This document shows positions 6,095 through 8,033 of a DNA stretch of 8,033 nucleotides, piece after piece. The DNA comes from Candidatus Altarchaeales archaeon (GTDB lineage: Archaea; Altiarchaeota; Altiarchaeia; IMC4; QMZM01). Within the stretch, counting starts at the first letter, position 1; every line of letters starts with the position of its first letter. The translations under genes and the position numbers were made by a program. The stretch spans positions 1 through 8,033 of the forward strand of contig QMZG01000054.1 in NCBI GenBank assembly GCA_003663045.1. The letters run 5' to 3'. The notes beneath the pieces were generated by a model, which was not told the origin of the DNA, did no database searches, and saw only the letters and a list, made by a program, of their open reading frames with translations.

Positions 6095-6260
6095 TGCCTC
6101 TTTGCGAAGATCGTTATGACTGATGATTAACGATGCAAGGATGAGGCAACACTGCGCTGTAGCGGCCTTTGTATGAGGACTCTGTCCCTAGAGGAGTGAT
6201 GCCCTCTTGAGGAGTTGTTCTCCGAGGATGATTACAAACCAACCCCAGCGCAGGACAAAT
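6095..6260 (+). ncRNA. Putative two-hairpin H/ACA guide RNA
   Basis: No protein is encoded here, but the segment folds into two H/ACA-like units. Hairpin 1: lower stem tgcctc (6095-6100) / gaggca (6143-6148); upper stem atcgtta (6110-6116) / taacgat (6128-6134); apex UGA-C-UGAUGAU (6117-6127); ACA at 6149-6151, 14 bases after the upper stem. Hairpin 2: lower stem ctgcgctg (6152-6159) / cagcgcag (6246-6253); upper stem tttgta (6168-6173) / tacaaa (6233-6238); UGA at 6174-6176 facing GAUGAU at 6227-6232; ACA at 6255-6257, 16 bases after the upper stem. In both, UGA opposite GAUGAU can form U-U, G-A and A-G pairs with a 3-base bulge, the K-turn/K-loop bound by L7Ae. Archaeal H/ACA RNAs place ACA 14-16 bases from the pocket, as seen here. 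Caveat: ttgc (6102-6105) can pair with gcaa (6135-6138), which would close pocket 1. Targets are unknown. Confidence 0.6.
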
Positions 6261-6287
6261 TAACAAAGTTCTTTGATCTGATTCCAA

Positions 6288-6292
6288 TTTTT
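6288..6292 (+). terminator. T-run, possible terminator of the putative RNA
   Basis: Five T residues follow about 30 bases after the second ACA box. Archaeal termination often needs only a short U-run, so a primary transcript could end here and be trimmed to about 6260. The evidence is thin. Confidence 0.3.
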
Positions 6293-6302
6293 AAGCATTA
6301 AA

Positions 6303-6337
6303 TTATAAATAGTAAGATAATTCAAATTCTCAGGTGA
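6303..6337 (+). promoter_or_regulatory. Promoter and Shine-Dalgarno of the L12 gene
   Basis: ttataaat at 6303-6310 is a TATA box about 27 bases before a start near 6333. AGGTGA at 6332-6337 is a good Shine-Dalgarno ending 5 bases before the ATG at 6343. It fixes the start at 6343, because the in-frame GTG at 6334 lies inside the Shine-Dalgarno itself. The leader would be very short. Confidence 0.6.
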
Positions 6338-6342
6338 CAAAT

Positions 6343-6657
6343 ATGGAATATGTGTACGGAGCAATGCTGTTACACTCTGCAGGAAAAAAAGTAACCGAAG
6401 CTAATCTTAAGAAAGTAATGACAGCGAGAGGTGTGAAAGTGGATAACGCTCGTATCAAGGCACTGGTTGCTTCCTTGGAGGGCGTGAATATCGATGAGGC
6501 AATAAAGACCGCAGCACCGGTGGCATCAGCACCAGCAGCCCCAACAGTAGAGGCAGAGGCAAAAGAGGAGAAGGAAGAAATTAAGAAAAAGGAAAAGAAG
6601 GAAGAGGTAAAGACAGAGGAAGAAGCAGCTTCTGGTTTAGCATCATTATTTGGTTAG
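6343..6657 (+). CDS. rpl12: Large-subunit ribosomal protein L12 (P1 type, ribosomal stalk)
   Basis: A 104-residue archaeal L12/P1, the acidic stalk protein that binds P0/L10 as dimers and recruits translation GTPases. The N-terminal dimerisation domain MEYVYGAMLLHSAGKKVTEA is typical and continues through about residue 60 (LEGVNIDEAIKTAA). An alanine/proline hinge (about 59-72) and a long charged lysine/glutamate stretch (about 73-94) follow. The C-terminal tail ASGLASLFG corresponds to the conserved hydrophobic tail that contacts elongation factors. Length is normal. In most archaea this gene follows L10 (P0) in the L1-L10-L12 operon. Here no L10 lies upstream: the preceding stretch is a promoter and a putative RNA. 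The gene therefore appears to be a separate unit with its own TATA box and Shine-Dalgarno. Confidence 0.96.
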   Translation: MEYVYGAMLLHSAGKKVTEANLKKVMTARGVKVDNARIKALVASLEGVNIDEAIKTAAPVASAPAAPTVEAEAKEEKEEIKKKEKKEEVKTEEEAASGLASLFG

Positions 6658-6689
6658 ATTCTTCATGTAGATTATTTGGATGAACTTTA

Positions 6690-6711
6690 TTTTTATTCCT
6701 TCAATTTTTTT
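6690..6711 (+). terminator. T-rich terminator region after L12
   Basis: Two T-runs, T5 at 6690-6694 and T7 at 6705-6711, follow the L12 stop by 33-54 bases. U-runs of this kind commonly end archaeal transcripts. They overlap the 3' end of the RHH gene on the opposite strand, where they encode lysine codons, so part of the composition is explained by coding. Confidence 0.45.
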
Positions 6712-6854
6712 ATCATTTCTAAAAGATCCTTCAGGGAATTATAAATAAGAAAAGAATTTCTGAGCTTCTCGGAGTCAGAGTCTCCCAACTCTGTAGATTT
6801 CTTCAGATCTTCATACTGAGCCTCATTCAGGGTTACCATGATCTTCTTTTTCAT
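6693..6854 (-). CDS. Small ribbon-helix-helix (RHH) DNA-binding protein
   Basis: A 53-residue protein read from the ATG at 6854 to the TAA at 6695-6693. It starts MKKKIMVTLNEAQYEDLKKS, a beta strand plus first helix as in archaeal CopG/Arc-type RHH proteins. It continues with GDSDSEKLRNSFLIYNSL (24-41), which matches the typical turn plus second helix (G-x-S-x-SE-x-R-N). A lysine/leucine-rich end follows. RHH proteins dimerise and insert the N-terminal two-stranded sheet into the DNA major groove; many are autoregulated repressors or antitoxins. No toxin gene is adjacent. The gene is divergent from the class V aminotransferase and shares a 55-base intergenic stretch with it, including a perfect 12-bp palindrome. 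Regulation of itself or of the aminotransferase is therefore plausible but inferred. No Shine-Dalgarno is visible; a leaderless or short-leader transcript is likely. Confidence 0.8.
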   Translation of the reverse strand: MKKKIMVTLNEAQYEDLKKSTELGDSDSEKLRNSFLIYNSLKDLLEMIKKLKE

Positions 6855-6868
6855 CTTAAAATTTCTTG

Positions 6869-6895
6869 TTTAAATATTTGCAATTAATATATTAA
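6869..6895. promoter_or_regulatory. Divergent promoter with a 12-bp palindrome, candidate RHH operator
   Basis: ttaatatattaa at 6884-6895 is a perfect 12-bp palindrome, and aaatattt at 6872-6879 is an 8-bp one. tttaaata at 6869-6876 could be the TATA box of the aminotransferase, with a start near 6900. The palindrome could be the TATA box of the RHH gene on the other strand, with a start near 6862. RHH dimers commonly bind short palindromes overlapping promoters. AT-rich DNA gives chance palindromes, so operator function is a hypothesis. Confidence 0.4.
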
Positions 6896-6909
6896 AGATG
6901 ATACTAAAG

Positions 6910-7974
6910 ATGGCAAAAAAACTTTTCATTCCCGGACCTGTAGATGTGAGTCCCGATGTCTTCAGGGAGATGTCAAAGCCGATGATCGGTCATAGGGGTA
7001 AGGAATTTAGCACTTTATTGGAGGATTGTGTAGAAAATTTAAAGAGATTGATGTTTACCGAGAAGAATATCTTTCTCTGTCCGTCTTCCTCAACCGGTTT
7101 GATGGAAGCAGCAGTTAGAAATTGTGTCAAGGATAAATGCCTGAATGTTGGCAATGGTGCTTTCGGCGAGAGATGGCATTATATAACCAAAGCCAATGGA
7201 AAGGAAGCTGATCTGTTGCAGTTAGAATGGGGTGAAGCTCCAACACCCAAGATTATAGATGAAAAATTATCCACTGGGGATTATGACGCAATAACCCTAG
7301 TACATAATGAAACATCTACCGGCGTTACTGCCCCAATCTACGATATAGCAAAGGTTATCAAAGATTATGATGTCAGCTTCCTAGTAGATACTGTAAGCTC
7401 AATGGCTGGGATAAAGGTTGAGGTAGACAAACTGGGGATCGATGTATGCCTCTTCGGTGTTCAGAAGGCAATGGCACTCCCCGCCGGGTTATCTATCTGT
7501 TCTGTAAGTGAGACTGCATTAGAAAAGGCAAAATCTATAGGAAATCGAGGTTATTACTTTGATTTCTTAACCTATCTGAAATATTGGGATAGGAGGCAGA
7601 CACCGACAACTGGGGCTATATCAATAATGCAGGGGCTGAGATATCAACTAGATAAAATCCTAAACAAGGAGGGCCTAGAGAATAGATTTAAAAGGCATAG
7701 AGAGATGGGTAATCTAACACGAAAATGGGCAAAGAAGAACTTTGATATCCTACCAGAAGAAAAATACGCTTCAGATACGGTCTCCTGCATAAAAAATACA
7801 AAAAATATCAATTGTGGTGATCTGAAGCAGAAATTAGCAGAGAAAGGCTATGTATTCGCCAATGGTTATGGGAAACTGGCAGATAAGACCTTCAGGATCG
7901 CTCACATGGGAGACAGGACATTAGACGAGCTTAAGGCCTATCTAGAAACCATCGACGAAGTTCTTGGTATTTAA
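6910..7974 (+). CDS. Class V PLP aminotransferase (serine-pyruvate / alanine-glyoxylate type)
   Basis: A 354-residue soluble fold-type I, class V aminotransferase. N-terminal KLFIPGPVDVSPDVFREM and GHRGKEF (27-33) are typical. SSSTGLMEAAVRN (59-71) is the phosphate-binding segment. HNETSTGV (132-139) and LVDTVSSMAG (158-167), with D160 near the PLP ring nitrogen, follow. FGVQKAMALPAGLS (182-195) contains the predicted PLP lysine K186. RRQTPTTGAI (228-237) and FRIAHMG (328-334), with R329 for the substrate carboxylate, complete the family pattern. Members use serine, alanine or aspartate with pyruvate or glyoxylate; an archaeal role in serine/glycine metabolism is likely, but the exact substrate cannot be read. 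An in-frame ATG at 6898 would add four residues. I prefer 6910 because family members start close to KLFIPGP and the TATA box predicts transcription from about 6900, but a leaderless start at 6898 is possible. Confidence 0.93.
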   Translation: MAKKLFIPGPVDVSPDVFREMSKPMIGHRGKEFSTLLEDCVENLKRLMFTEKNIFLCPSSSTGLMEAAVRNCVKDKCLNVGNGAFGERWHYITKANGKEADLLQLEWGEAPTPKIIDEKLSTGDYDAITLVHNETSTGVTAPIYDIAKVIKDYDVSFLVDTVSSMAGIKVEVDKLGIDVCLFGVQKAMALPAGLSICSVSETALEKAKSIGNRGYYFDFLTYLKYWDRRQTPTTGAISIMQGLRYQLDKILNKEGLENRFKRHREMGNLTRKWAKKNFDILPEEKYASDTVSCIKNTKNINCGDLKQKLAEKGYVFANGYGKLADKTFRIAHMGDRTLDELKAYLETIDEVLGI

Positions 7975-8033
7975 TCTTAATCTAAACTCTCACATTTAAC
8001 TCACAGTATTTTAGATTATTTATGAAACATATA
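7975..8033. other. AT-rich 3' spacer with an inverted repeat and a possible gene start
   Basis: Perfect 9-bp inverted repeat arms, taatctaaa (7978-7986) and tttagatta (8010-8018), are separated by 23 bases and could be a weak terminator or an operator. An ATG at 8022-8024 opens a frame (MKHI) that runs off the window end and may be the start of the next + strand gene. Four codons cannot be judged. Confidence 0.3.

Noticed and set aside
6095..6260. RNase P RNA, SRP RNA, 5S rRNA, tRNA or C/D box RNA in the non-coding stretch
   Set aside because: I see none of the conserved RNase P, SRP or 5S core sequences and no tRNA cloverleaf. The UGAUGA and CUGA-like bits fall within the K-turn apex and do not flank the ends as C and D boxes would.
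6334..6342. GTG start at 6334 for L12
   Set aside because: The GTG lies inside the Shine-Dalgarno AGGTGA (6332-6337), and family proteins begin MEYVY, matching the ATG at 6343.
1..8033. CRISPR array, insertion sequence, prophage or toxin-antitoxin pair
   Set aside because: No spaced repeats, transposase, integrase or terminal repeats are visible. The RHH gene has no adjacent toxin candidate.

Overview
The window looks archaeal, probably euryarchaeal, though I cannot name the lineage. It carries an RtcB-type tRNA ligase, a Taw3/TYW3 wybutosine methyltransferase and an archaeal/eukaryal P1-type ribosomal protein L12. TATA-like boxes lie about 25-30 bases ahead of starts, leaders are very short, and Shine-Dalgarno motifs appear only sometimes. 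Genes are dense and mostly in single-gene units, with frequent strand switches.

Layout. (1-48) The last 15 codons of an unknown + strand gene. (146-784, +) A UPF0173-type metallo-beta-lactamase-fold hydrolase behind a duplicated TATA-like box. (800-2224, -) rtcB, convergent with it and apparently free of inteins. (2282-4201, +) A tight two-gene unit: an ICMT/PEMT-like integral membrane methyltransferase and, 6 bases later, a zinc-ribbon protein with two V4R domains. (4198-4779, -) taw3, whose stop codon overlaps the stop of the V4R gene. A perfect 16-bp tandem duplication covers its start codon. (4839-5702, +) An unrecognised single-pass membrane-anchored protein with six cysteines in its outer domain. 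(5758-6060, +) A small basic protein with a strong Shine-Dalgarno and at most remote Alba-like features.

(6061-6342) A gene-sized stretch without an ORF. It has its own TATA box and then an RNA-like segment, about 6095-6260, that reads as a two-hairpin H/ACA guide RNA. Each hairpin has a K-turn-like UGA / GAUGAU motif and is followed by ACA at the expected distance. (6343-6657, +) The L12/P1 gene, standing alone with its own promoter and not behind an L10 gene. (6693-6854, -) A 53-residue ribbon-helix-helix protein, easily missed because of its size. (6910-7974, +) A class V PLP aminotransferase of the serine-pyruvate/alanine-glyoxylate type, divergent from the RHH gene across a short region with a perfect 12-bp palindrome. 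(7975-8033) A short AT-rich tail that may hold the start of the next gene.

RNA metabolism is a loose theme: tRNA ligation (RtcB), tRNA-Phe base 37 hypermodification (Taw3), a putative pseudouridylation guide RNA and a ribosomal stalk protein. The genes are not one operon. The most novel-looking items are the putative H/ACA RNA, the methyltransferase plus double-V4R pair, and the small RHH gene with its candidate operator.
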